DNA from: a bacterium
Lineage (GTDB): Bacteria > Armatimonadota > Fimbriimonadia > Fimbriimonadales > JBAXQP01
Direction: 5' to 3'
Length of the DNA: 9,400 nucleotides
NCBI GenBank assembly: GCA_037131655.1
Contig: JBAXQP010000087.1
Coordinates: forward strand, 1-9,400
This document shows, in pieces, positions 1-6,157 of this stretch (its first letter is position 1; the number at the start of each line of letters is the position of its first letter). The notes under the pieces are model-generated. The model was not told the DNA's origin. It saw only the letters and a program-made list of their open reading frames with translations, and searched no databases. Made by a program: the position numbers and the translations under genes.

Positions 1-262
1 CGCGTGTCACCTCATACTTACCGATCCAATAGCCCGAGAGGGTCACCCAGTGCTGGGGCAACTCGTCAGATTGACGATCGCCCGCGTCGTTGCCCACATT
101 AGAGTTCCCCATCAGGAACCTGCCCGCCGGGATGTAGATCATCTTGCCTTTATATTTAAAGTCCTTGGGTAGAGGCGGCACCTTAGGTTTAGCAGCCAAA
201 GCGCCGCTATAAGCCGCTATCATACACAGAAGGATTGCTAAGCCCAATAAACGTGTTCTCAT
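1..262 (-). CDS. Secreted FGE/SUMF1-domain protein, N-terminal fragment (runs off the window)
   Basis: Only the first 87 codons are in the window; the 3' part continues past position 1. The ATG at 262-260 has an AAGGAG ribosome binding site at 274-269, 6 nt upstream, and a strong promoter at 305-333. Residues 1-24 form a typical Sec signal peptide: basic MRTR, a hydrophobic stretch LLGLAILLCMIAAY, then a likely AxA cleavage site near ALA-A. From residue 41 the sequence MIYIPAGRFLMG, then DELPQH, then YWIGKYEVT matches the start of the formylglycine-generating-enzyme/sulfatase-modifying-factor (SUMF1) fold. In that family, some members oxidise a sulfatase cysteine, but many bacterial members are diversified, non-catalytic or act on other targets. 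The active-site cysteines would lie downstream, so catalytic status cannot be judged. The protein is predicted to be exported to the periplasm or beyond. It is transcribed independently of the glycoside hydrolase-like gene before it, since a terminator and a promoter intervene. Confidence 0.85.
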   Translation of the reverse strand, partial: MRTRLLGLAILLCMIAAYSGALAAKPKVPPLPKDFKYKGKMIYIPAGRFLMGNSNVGNDAGDRQSDELPQHWVTLSGYWIGKYEVTR

Positions 263-304
263 AACACTCTCCTTGTCATCAATCATAGATAACCCTCGTA
301 CTGT

Positions 305-333
305 ATTGTAACGTAAGAACACCGGCGTGTCAA
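305..333 (-). promoter_or_regulatory. Sigma-70-type promoter for the FGE-domain gene
   Basis: Read on the minus strand, a perfect -35 box TTGACA (333-328) is followed by exactly 17 bp and a -10 box TACAAT (310-305), one base from consensus. The predicted transcription start is near 298, which gives a leader of about 36 nt containing the AAGGAG site at 274-269. It is the best promoter seen in the window. The -35 box lies only 10 bp past the hairpin that ends the preceding transcript. Confidence 0.85.
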
Positions 334-343
334 GTAAACAAGA

Positions 344-377
344 GGTTGCCGCTATGTTCACTAACATGGCGGCAACC
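344..377 (-). terminator. Hairpin terminator after the glycoside hydrolase-like gene
   Basis: A 15-bp stem (344-358 pairing with 363-377; one G-U pair on the plus-strand reading, A-C on the minus-strand transcript) closes a 4-base loop. On the minus strand the stem is followed by the T-rich tract TCTTGTTTACTT. The plus-strand reading is followed by CCCTTAAACT, so termination is predicted for minus-strand transcription. The hairpin starts 17 bp after the stop codon at 394-396. The T tract is interrupted, so efficiency is uncertain, but the stem is long and G+C-rich. Confidence 0.8.
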
Positions 378-393
378 CCTTAAACTATTCGCT

Positions 394-2226
394 TTACCTC
401 ACAGGTATCAAGATCACCATCATCTCGTGGCCAGTGAAGTGCATCGGCTCGTTGGGGGGTAATACGGACAGTTCGGCCGTGACTGGGTTGAAGCGGTGGA
501 GGTCGCCTTTGACAGAGAAGTCCACTTTAACGGTTACAGGTGTCTTCTCCTCGTTGAAGAGGAAGTAGCAGTGGAAGCCGGACTTCAAGATGTGGCGGAT
601 ACGCAGGCCGGTGGTGGCGGGGGTGACGTTGACGTCGGGTTGAACTAATGCGTCGATATGTTGGATTAGTGACGCGTCATCGGTGAAGGGGATGACGCGG
701 TTTGAGCGGGTTAGCGGCTCGATGGCAGCTAGGACAGAGGCGGGGGGAGTTTGCTCGGTGATGAGCGCTTTGTAGAGCATGCCGGCGATGTGAATGCCTT
801 CCTCGTCAATAACGGCAGTGTCGATAAGGTCGCGCTCTTCGATGTAGTTGAAGTCGCGTTGTGCTTGGAAGCAGGCCTTGGCGGGACGCCAGGGGAGGTA
901 GTTCGACCTGCCAAGAATGGCAACCTCGCACACATGCTCGCAGTCAGTGTTGAGCCAGCTAAGGCGGCGACAGGGATCGGAATACTCCCGGTAGCGTCCC
1001 CACCAAGCAGCATTCGGCCCCACATCCGGAGGTCTTTCATCAAACCGCTCGCCCCTGATCGAATAGTAGAAGGCGTGCGGATAGAGCAGGTTCACGCCGC
1101 GCACAAAGCACCAATTCGTTAACCATGTCATCTCATCCCACGTCAATTCGTGTCCATAGGTGCCCAGGAGTTCGTTGGCGTTACGCCGTCTTCCAAAGTG
1201 GATCATTGCGGAAGAGGAACACTTGCCCTGCGTCGATTCGGAGCCTTCAAGCGAGTTGGGTTCATCAGGAAGGACTGCTCGCCAGACAAGGTCCTGCCCC
1301 GGCAACTGGAAGAGGCGCAGTCTGCCGTAGTCATCGGGCTGCCATGGGTGGCCGGTAAGCGCGATGCCATGACCTTCACACCACGTAGAAAGGGGCTGGT
1401 AATAGGTCACTTCCAACCGGTCGTTGACCGCGCGAATGTACTCCGCACGATAGTGCAGCGCCTCAGGCTCGTCGTGGTACCACAGTGCCGGCAGGTGCGG
1501 CGTGAAGTCGTACCCCAGAATGCGGTTGACATGCTCAAGGATGCCTGTCGTGCCCGGCCACACCCCAAGTGGCGGCTCTTGCCCCATAAGCGCAGGCTCG
1601 TCGGTGAAGATGGCGAATATCGTATTGCCGAAGTATTGCCCAAAGCGCTCGGCGTACTTATCGTAAACCAGGCGAATGAAGGCGGCGCTGGTCTCCGGGT
1701 TCAAGAGATCCCCATGAGCGGGCATCTCCTCGGCTGGCCCTTCGTCGATAAAGTGAAGCCCCCGAATGACAGCGCCTATCTTTCGGTCAATAATAGCTAT
1801 GCGCTGACCGTTATGCCGTTTCACGACCGCCACCAACACCTCGTCCTCTTGGAGCGTCGGCTTCTCGCCATCGCCAAGGTCGATCTTGCTCAGTCCGCGA
1901 GTGGCTAAAGCGGGGTTCTCTGCCACAATCTGACCGCTGGAAGAACCCGATGGGTACATGCCTTCATCATAAAGGCACACGCACATGCCCCGCCTATGAG
2001 CCTCCTCAATAGCGAGCTTATGCATCGCCAGCAATGCCTCAGACATCCACCCCTGATGGTGCGGCAACCCCACACGCGGATGAATAACAAACCCATCCAC
2101 CCCATGCGCCTGAAAGTCATCCATCTGCCGAATGATCTCACCCTCTTCGAGTGTATCATTCCAAAACCAAAACGGCATCACGCTATATTCATTAGGCGGT
2201 TGTATTAATTCCAACGGTAACTTCAT
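394..2226 (-). CDS. Putative cytoplasmic glycoside hydrolase, GH106-like TIM-barrel protein (610 aa)
   Basis: The ATG at 2226 has an AAGGAG site at 2241-2236, 9 nt upstream, and there is no signal peptide, so a cytoplasmic enzyme is expected. The N-terminal domain (about residues 15-420) looks like the TIM barrel of alpha-L-rhamnosidase-type (GH106) and related uncharacterised hydrolases. It has MPFWFWND (17-24), GFVIHPRVGLP (45-55), LYDEGMYPSG (85-94), a TDEP turn (208-211), a GTYGHE segment (355-360), and RGVNLLYPHAFYYS (376-389) before ERPPDVG. The acidic residues in LYDEG, TDEP and GTYGHE are candidate catalytic or substrate-binding residues. Residues about 430-530 resemble the amidotransferase-like domain seen in many such hydrolases, and 540-610 form a beta-rich C-terminal domain. 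The substrate is unknown; intracellular trimming of imported plant or microbial glycans is an inference. The gene stands alone between a 230-bp gap and a terminator and looks more G+C-rich than the lpx genes (1501-1560 is 36/60 G+C, against 22/60 at 8761-8820). Confidence 0.8.
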   Translation of the reverse strand: MKLPLELIQPPNEYSVMPFWFWNDTLEEGEIIRQMDDFQAHGVDGFVIHPRVGLPHHQGWMSEALLAMHKLAIEEAHRRGMCVCLYDEGMYPSGSSSGQIVAENPALATRGLSKIDLGDGEKPTLQEDEVLVAVVKRHNGQRIAIIDRKIGAVIRGLHFIDEGPAEEMPAHGDLLNPETSAAFIRLVYDKYAERFGQYFGNTIFAIFTDEPALMGQEPPLGVWPGTTGILEHVNRILGYDFTPHLPALWYHDEPEALHYRAEYIRAVNDRLEVTYYQPLSTWCEGHGIALTGHPWQPDDYGRLRLFQLPGQDLVWRAVLPDEPNSLEGSESTQGKCSSSAMIHFGRRRNANELLGTYGHELTWDEMTWLTNWCFVRGVNLLYPHAFYYSIRGERFDERPPDVGPNAAWWGRYREYSDPCRRLSWLNTDCEHVCEVAILGRSNYLPWRPAKACFQAQRDFNYIEERDLIDTAVIDEEGIHIAGMLYKALITEQTPPASVLAAIEPLTRSNRVIPFTDDASLIQHIDALVQPDVNVTPATTGLRIRHILKSGFHCYFLFNEEKTPVTVKVDFSVKGDLHRFNPVTAELSVLPPNEPMHFTGHEMMVILIPVR

Positions 2227-2456
2227 TTAAGCAAACTCCTTCATGTCTAATTGCACGGGTGAGGTGTCAGTTCTGAGTTCCAGATTACCTAATCCCTGCC
2301 TCCTACGCACAAGATACCCCAATACAAATACCTCAAAGACGTATCACTCAGGGGCAAAGTCGTGAAATCTGTCTGGAAGGTATTGCAGAAGGTTGCTTAG
2401 GCGCAATCAGAAAGCATTGGGTGAATTGCTACCAAAGCAACGAGCTTTATAATCTA
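2227..2456. other. Intergenic gap with a short possible coding fossil; no firm gene
   Basis: This 230-bp gap separates the end of the ABC gene cluster from the glycoside hydrolase-like gene. On the plus strand a frame stays open from 2293 to the TAG at 2398-2400. Its last 25 codons read like protein: YKYLKD, then SLRGKVVKS, then VWKVLQKVA. It has no start codon with a ribosome binding site and is preceded by a TAA at 2290-2292, so at most it is a remnant. A 7-bp inverted repeat (GTTGCTT 2392-2398, AAGCAAC 2435-2441) and a weak 5-bp hairpin are also present. Neither is followed by a T-run on the minus strand, so no clear terminator for the upstream operon is seen. No convincing promoter for the 2226 gene was found. 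Confidence 0.4.
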
Positions 2457-3716
2457 TTAGTTCAACGCCGGAAGGGCTTGAAGTAATTCAGCAGAAGTGT
2501 CAAAGCGTTGAGCTCCGTTATCTAAGAGCGCGCGCCAAAGGATAGCGGCATCACCCATACAGAAGTCGCGGTCGGTAAAGTTCTCCTCACCTAATACCCA
2601 CACCTTTTTACCTATGTCACAGGCCTCTTTGGCTAGTTTCAGGTTGGCTATGTTACCGACGCCGAAGGGGATGTCGGTTAGCACTACTTGTTCTGCCGCT
2701 TGAATTAGGGCGCGGGCCTCTTCTAGCGCGCTTTCACCAATAGCTGAATAGGGGTTTTCTACGGCTTGTTCGAAACCTAACGCCCGGGCGGCTTCCTCAT
2801 CGGTGTCCAATAGGTTCGTGACACCAACCGTTACCCCATAACCTTTTTCACGAAGCGATGGGAAGAGAGCAACCCCGCTTGCACCGCCGCAGATGACATG
2901 AATTGTTGGCGCTGAGGCATCCACAACCTGAGCGGGAGCTGCAGGAAGAGTAAAAACGGCCGGCTTGCCCGTGAACGGATTAATTCGAACCATAACAGGT
3001 GTGCCATATGCCTTGTGTAGCAATTCAGGTTGAAGCACCTCTTGGGGAGTACCCACTGCCACCAATTTCCCCTTCGATAACAGAGCAATCTTATCGGCAT
3101 ATTCAGCCGCCAGGTTGAGGTCATGCAACGCGCTGACCACCCCTAAACCCTCCTGACGCACCATTCGATAGAGCCGCTGCAAGATAGCCGCCTGATGGCC
3201 GATATCGAGATGGGCCATCGGTTCATCCAATAGCAGCAGCTTTCCCTGTTGAGCAAGAGCGCGCGCCAAAGTCACACGCTGCCTCTCTCCACCGGATAAT
3301 GCAGTAATCGGCTGGTCGGCAAGTGTAGTGACCCCAGCTTGCTCCATTGCCCACTCGACAACTTGCCTGTCAGATCGCCCCTCCCCCCAACCCTTTTGAT
3401 GCGGCATTCGGCCCATCATCACGACTTCGCGAACGGGGAAAGAGAAAACAGGCGCTTCTTCTTGAGGGGCAAACGAAATTGTGCGAGCGGCTTCTTGAGC
3501 AGATAAGTGGTATAAATCTTTGCCGTTAAGCGCAACACTGCCGATTTTTGGCTTCAACACCCGGCTTAGAACCCGAAGAAGCGTTGTCTTACCGCTGCCA
3601 TTCGCCCCCACCAGCGCTAAAAACTCACCTGAATTCACTTGAAGCGAAACATCATGCAGCACAGTGCGCTGCTGGTAACCGGCGGATATGTTTTCGGCAG
3701 TAAGTAAAGTGGACAT
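2457..3716 (-). CDS. ABC-transporter ATPase of the FecE/BtuD importer type with an extra C-terminal domain (419 aa)
   Basis: Residues 1-250 are a complete nucleotide-binding domain: Walker A GANGSGKTT (37-45), Q-loop Gln85, signature LSGGERQ (140-146), Walker B LLLLDEP (160-166), D-loop HLD (169-171) and switch His198 in SALHDL. The sequence between Walker A and the signature, including EVVMMGR, is typical of iron-siderophore/cobalamin (FecCD/BtuCD) importer ATPases. Such ATPases are usually about 250-270 residues. This one continues with a linker rich in Ala and Pro (257-270) and a domain of about 150 residues (271-419) containing IHVICGGASG, VGVTNLLDTDEEAARALG and LTDIPFGVGNIANL. That domain resembles the C-terminal extension known from some haloarchaeal and bacterial BtuD-like proteins; its function is not known to me. 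No importer permease or binding protein is in the window. The ATG lies 3 nt after the stop of the MsbA-like gene, with only a weak GGA nearby, so translational coupling is likely. The substrate is unassigned. Confidence 0.88.
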   Translation of the reverse strand: MSTLLTAENISAGYQQRTVLHDVSLQVNSGEFLALVGANGSGKTTLLRVLSRVLKPKIGSVALNGKDLYHLSAQEAARTISFAPQEEAPVFSFPVREVVMMGRMPHQKGWGEGRSDRQVVEWAMEQAGVTTLADQPITALSGGERQRVTLARALAQQGKLLLLDEPMAHLDIGHQAAILQRLYRMVRQEGLGVVSALHDLNLAAEYADKIALLSKGKLVAVGTPQEVLQPELLHKAYGTPVMVRINPFTGKPAVFTLPAAPAQVVDASAPTIHVICGGASGVALFPSLREKGYGVTVGVTNLLDTDEEAARALGFEQAVENPYSAIGESALEEARALIQAAEQVVLTDIPFGVGNIANLKLAKEACDIGKKVWVLGEENFTDRDFCMGDAAILWRALLDNGAQRFDTSAELLQALPALN

Positions 3717-3719
3717 AAC

Positions 3720-5483
3720 TTAATCCAACTGAGAGGAAATCACGCCGTGTTCAAAGGCGCGGTACATGCGAGCATAAAGTCCGTCTTGTCTTAAAAGTTC
3801 ATCATGTGTTCCGCTTTCGACCAAGCAGCCTTCTTTCATGACTAATATACGATCCGCCCGTTTGGCGGTGCTTAATCTATGGGCGATCATAATCGTTGTG
3901 CGATTGCTAATCGTATTCTCCAAAGCAAGTTGAACCGATCGCTCTGAAACAGCATCGAGCGAAGAAGTGGCTTCATCGAGCACTAAAATCGGAGGGTTCT
4001 TGAGCACGGCGCGGGCAATTGCAATCCGTTGAGCCTCGCCTCCACTTACCGCCGCACCACGCTCACCAAGCAAAGTCTCGTAGCCTAGTTCCTTCTCCAT
4101 GATGAAGTCGTGAGAATAAGCAGCCTTTGACGCTGCTTCCACCTCCTCATCAGTCGCGCCCTCTTTGCCATAACGAATATTGTCGCGAATAGAGCGCGCA
4201 AACAGCATCGTCTGCTGAGGCACTACCCCAATCTGCTCGCGCAAGGACTTCTGCGTTACCTCGCGAATGTCATACCCACCCACAAGAATGCGCCCTTTAG
4301 ATACATCATAAAAGCGCATCATCAAGTCCATCAATGTGCTCTTCCCCGCCCCGCTGAACCCTACCAACGCCACAACTTCATCAGGATTGATTGTGAAGGA
4401 GACATCCTGGACAGCTATATTGCCGTCAGGATAAACGAAAGATACATTTTCGAATACAACCTCGCCATTAACTCGCGGCATAACCTTAGCGTCCGGCGCA
4501 TCAACAATATCCGGTTCAATATCAATCGCTTGAGCGAAAATTCTTTCTGCAGCGGCTAACACTTGTTGGCGAGTTATGTTCAGCGAACCAACGCTTCCGG
4601 CAGCGAGTGCTACCGTGTTCAGGATATAAATGAATTTAAATAAGTCGCCGACGCCCATTCCGCTTGCAAGCACAAGCCGACCACCATACCAGAAAGAAAA
4701 CATAATGGCGAGAGCGCCAATTAGCTCAGTCGTAGGCTTGAGCTGAGCGGCACGTTTAATTCCACGCATTATCTGCTTGAGGGTCTCGCGACTTTCGCTG
4801 TTGAAACGCTCAACCTCATAGTCCTCTCGCGCGAATGATTTTACAACGCGAACTCCATTAACGCATTCTTCAACAACACTTGTCAGGTCAGCTAACTTGC
4901 CCTGCACACGTGATTGAATGACCCTAACACGCCTTCCAATACGTTGAATGAAATTTGCAACCAATGGCAAACAGACAAGAACGACGAGCGAAAGCTTCCA
5001 GCTAGTTATGAAAAGAATAACCAAACCACCAACAACCTGCACAGGCGCAATGACGAAATCACGCACGAGCATCGCGCCATTCTGAACGACAGAAACATCG
5101 TTACTTACTAAGGACTGGAACCATCCCGTCCGATGTTTCTCATAAAAAGAGAGGGAGAACTTCTGTATACGGGCAAAGATCGCCTCGCGTAGGTCGGCCG
5201 CTACGCTGTTGGCCACCAATCCCAGAGAGTAAGTTTGCCCAAAAGCAGCAAAATAGTTGATGATAAAGACACCAACAACAACAACAGCAATAAAGTTGAG
5301 ATGCGCAATGTTTTTCGGCAAATCCGCTGCAGAACTTCTCTGAAGCGAATCTAATGCTTCCTTTATCAAGAAACCAACGCCTAGCTTAACACCCGCCACA
5401 ACAGAGGCACACAGTATGCCCGTTATAAGGGGGCCCCGTTGCTTAAGGATATAATGAATTACTCGTTTTTCATCCGTTGTCAT
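3720..5483 (-). CDS. msbA: MsbA-type ABC exporter, probable lipid A flippase (587 aa)
   Basis: This is a half-transporter with an N-terminal exporter membrane domain (about residues 1-320, hydrophobic segments near 18-40, 63-82, 144-178 and 255-300) and a C-terminal ATPase. The ATPase has an A-loop Tyr351 (VYPDG), Walker A GFSGAGKST (375-383), Q-loop Gln423-Gln424, signature VSGGEAQR (479-486, a variant of LSGGQ), Walker B ILVLDEAT (499-506) and H-loop His535 in IAHRLST. At 587 residues it matches the length of MsbA and other type IV exporters. Homodimeric MsbA moves core-lipid A across the inner membrane using ATP. The sequence alone does not separate MsbA from multidrug exporters such as BmrA, so the assignment rests on its place behind lpxC-fabZ-lpxA-lpxB. 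The ATG follows the methyltransferase stop by 23 nt, with a short AGG site 5 nt upstream. Confidence 0.88.
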   Translation of the reverse strand: MTTDEKRVIHYILKQRGPLITGILCASVVAGVKLGVGFLIKEALDSLQRSSAADLPKNIAHLNFIAVVVVGVFIINYFAAFGQTYSLGLVANSVAADLREAIFARIQKFSLSFYEKHRTGWFQSLVSNDVSVVQNGAMLVRDFVIAPVQVVGGLVILFITSWKLSLVVLVCLPLVANFIQRIGRRVRVIQSRVQGKLADLTSVVEECVNGVRVVKSFAREDYEVERFNSESRETLKQIMRGIKRAAQLKPTTELIGALAIMFSFWYGGRLVLASGMGVGDLFKFIYILNTVALAAGSVGSLNITRQQVLAAAERIFAQAIDIEPDIVDAPDAKVMPRVNGEVVFENVSFVYPDGNIAVQDVSFTINPDEVVALVGFSGAGKSTLMDLMMRFYDVSKGRILVGGYDIREVTQKSLREQIGVVPQQTMLFARSIRDNIRYGKEGATDEEVEAASKAAYSHDFIMEKELGYETLLGERGAAVSGGEAQRIAIARAVLKNPPILVLDEATSSLDAVSERSVQLALENTISNRTTIMIAHRLSTAKRADRILVMKEGCLVESGTHDELLRQDGLYARMYRAFEHGVISSQLD

Positions 5484-5506
5484 TCAAACCTGCTAACTTG
5501 CATAGA

Positions 5507-6157
5507 CTAAAATATAAACCACCGTGCCGCGATTAAGGTGGTGGCTAAGATCATCCAAAAGGCCGATGATTGTTCGCGATTAATTGTAACTTGTTCCCAT
5601 GAAAACTTAGCTTGAGTTTTAAACGATTTCTTAAATCGATATGGCAATAAGCGTGGTATACCTTGCATATACTTTTCATAGGTGTCAGGAAATAGCTTAC
5701 TCATGAACCGCTCTTCCCAGTACATGCTGACCCCAAAGATTAGCAACGTAAATACCGTCACAGTAATACTCGTTATTAAGTGCGACGATACGAAGCACCA
5801 CCCAAACATCACGAATATTGTACCTGTGTATAAGGGATGCCTTACCAAAGCATAGGGTCCGCTGCAAGCCACTGAATGGCTCTTATCCACAAAACCGGAT
5901 GCCCAAATTCTAATTGCCAAACCTATTCCGACTAAAACCCCGCCGATTACTATTCCAGGGATAGTCGGTTGGGCGACAAGTATTAAGATAATTGGAACAA
6001 GAAGAAATAGGCGGGGGCGCCGGCGCACAATCCATCGGGTAAAAGCATTGCCGATCAGGATTTCAGCAGTTGAACTGCTATCTCCGCTGTTCTTTCCGTT
6101 GCTCCCTTCGACCCCAATCGCGCCCTCACGTTTTCGAACCCTTGTATCTGTTTGCAT
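5507..6157 (-). CDS. Membrane methyltransferase, isoprenylcysteine/phospholipid methyltransferase (ICMT/PEMT) family
   Basis: This is an integral membrane protein of up to 216 residues. Hydrophobic segments lie near 50-63, 66-86, 112-124, 127-146 and 199-215. The family signature is clear: GPYALVRHPLYTG (100-112), then EERF (148-151), YEKYMQGIPRLLPY (160-173). In this superfamily the RHPxYxG and EE motifs form the S-adenosylmethionine site, and the substrate is a lipid or prenylated group. The family is broad and substrate cannot be read from sequence. Placement between lpxB and the MsbA-like gene suggests a lipid A or other envelope-lipid substrate; Leptospira LmtA, which methylates the lipid A 1-phosphate, belongs to a related family. 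The ATG at 6157 overlaps lpxB by 103 nt and has AGGAG at 6175-6171, a rather long 13 nt away. Residues 1-43 are polar and not family-like, so a later start, for example the GTG at 6028-6026 (173 residues), is possible. Confidence 0.8.
   Translation of the reverse strand: MQTDTRVRKREGAIGVEGSNGKNSGDSSSTAEILIGNAFTRWIVRRRPRLFLLVPIILILVAQPTIPGIVIGGVLVGIGLAIRIWASGFVDKSHSVACSGPYALVRHPLYTGTIFVMFGWCFVSSHLITSITVTVFTLLIFGVSMYWEERFMSKLFPDTYEKYMQGIPRLLPYRFKKSFKTQAKFSWEQVTINREQSSAFWMILATTLIAARWFIF

Noticed and set aside
751..1122. Plus-strand open frame of 123 codons
   Set aside because: It is antisense to the C-terminal part of the hydrolase, with no family motifs and no ribosome binding site.
1150..1908. 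Long open frame (252 codons) on the plus strand, antisense to the hydrolase gene
   Set aside because: It starts at GTG with no ribosome binding site, its product has no recognisable family features, and the minus-strand frame here has many conserved enzyme motifs. It is a by-product of the G+C-rich codon use of the real gene.
2227..2300. Promoter for the hydrolase gene (CTGACA with TTAGAC or TAGACA)
   Set aside because: The -35 candidate is fair but spacing is 14-15 bp and the -10 match is poor, so no call is made.
2425..2456. Hairpin TTGCT/AGCAA as terminator of the lipid A/ABC cluster
   Set aside because: The stem is only 5 bp and no T-run follows on the minus strand.
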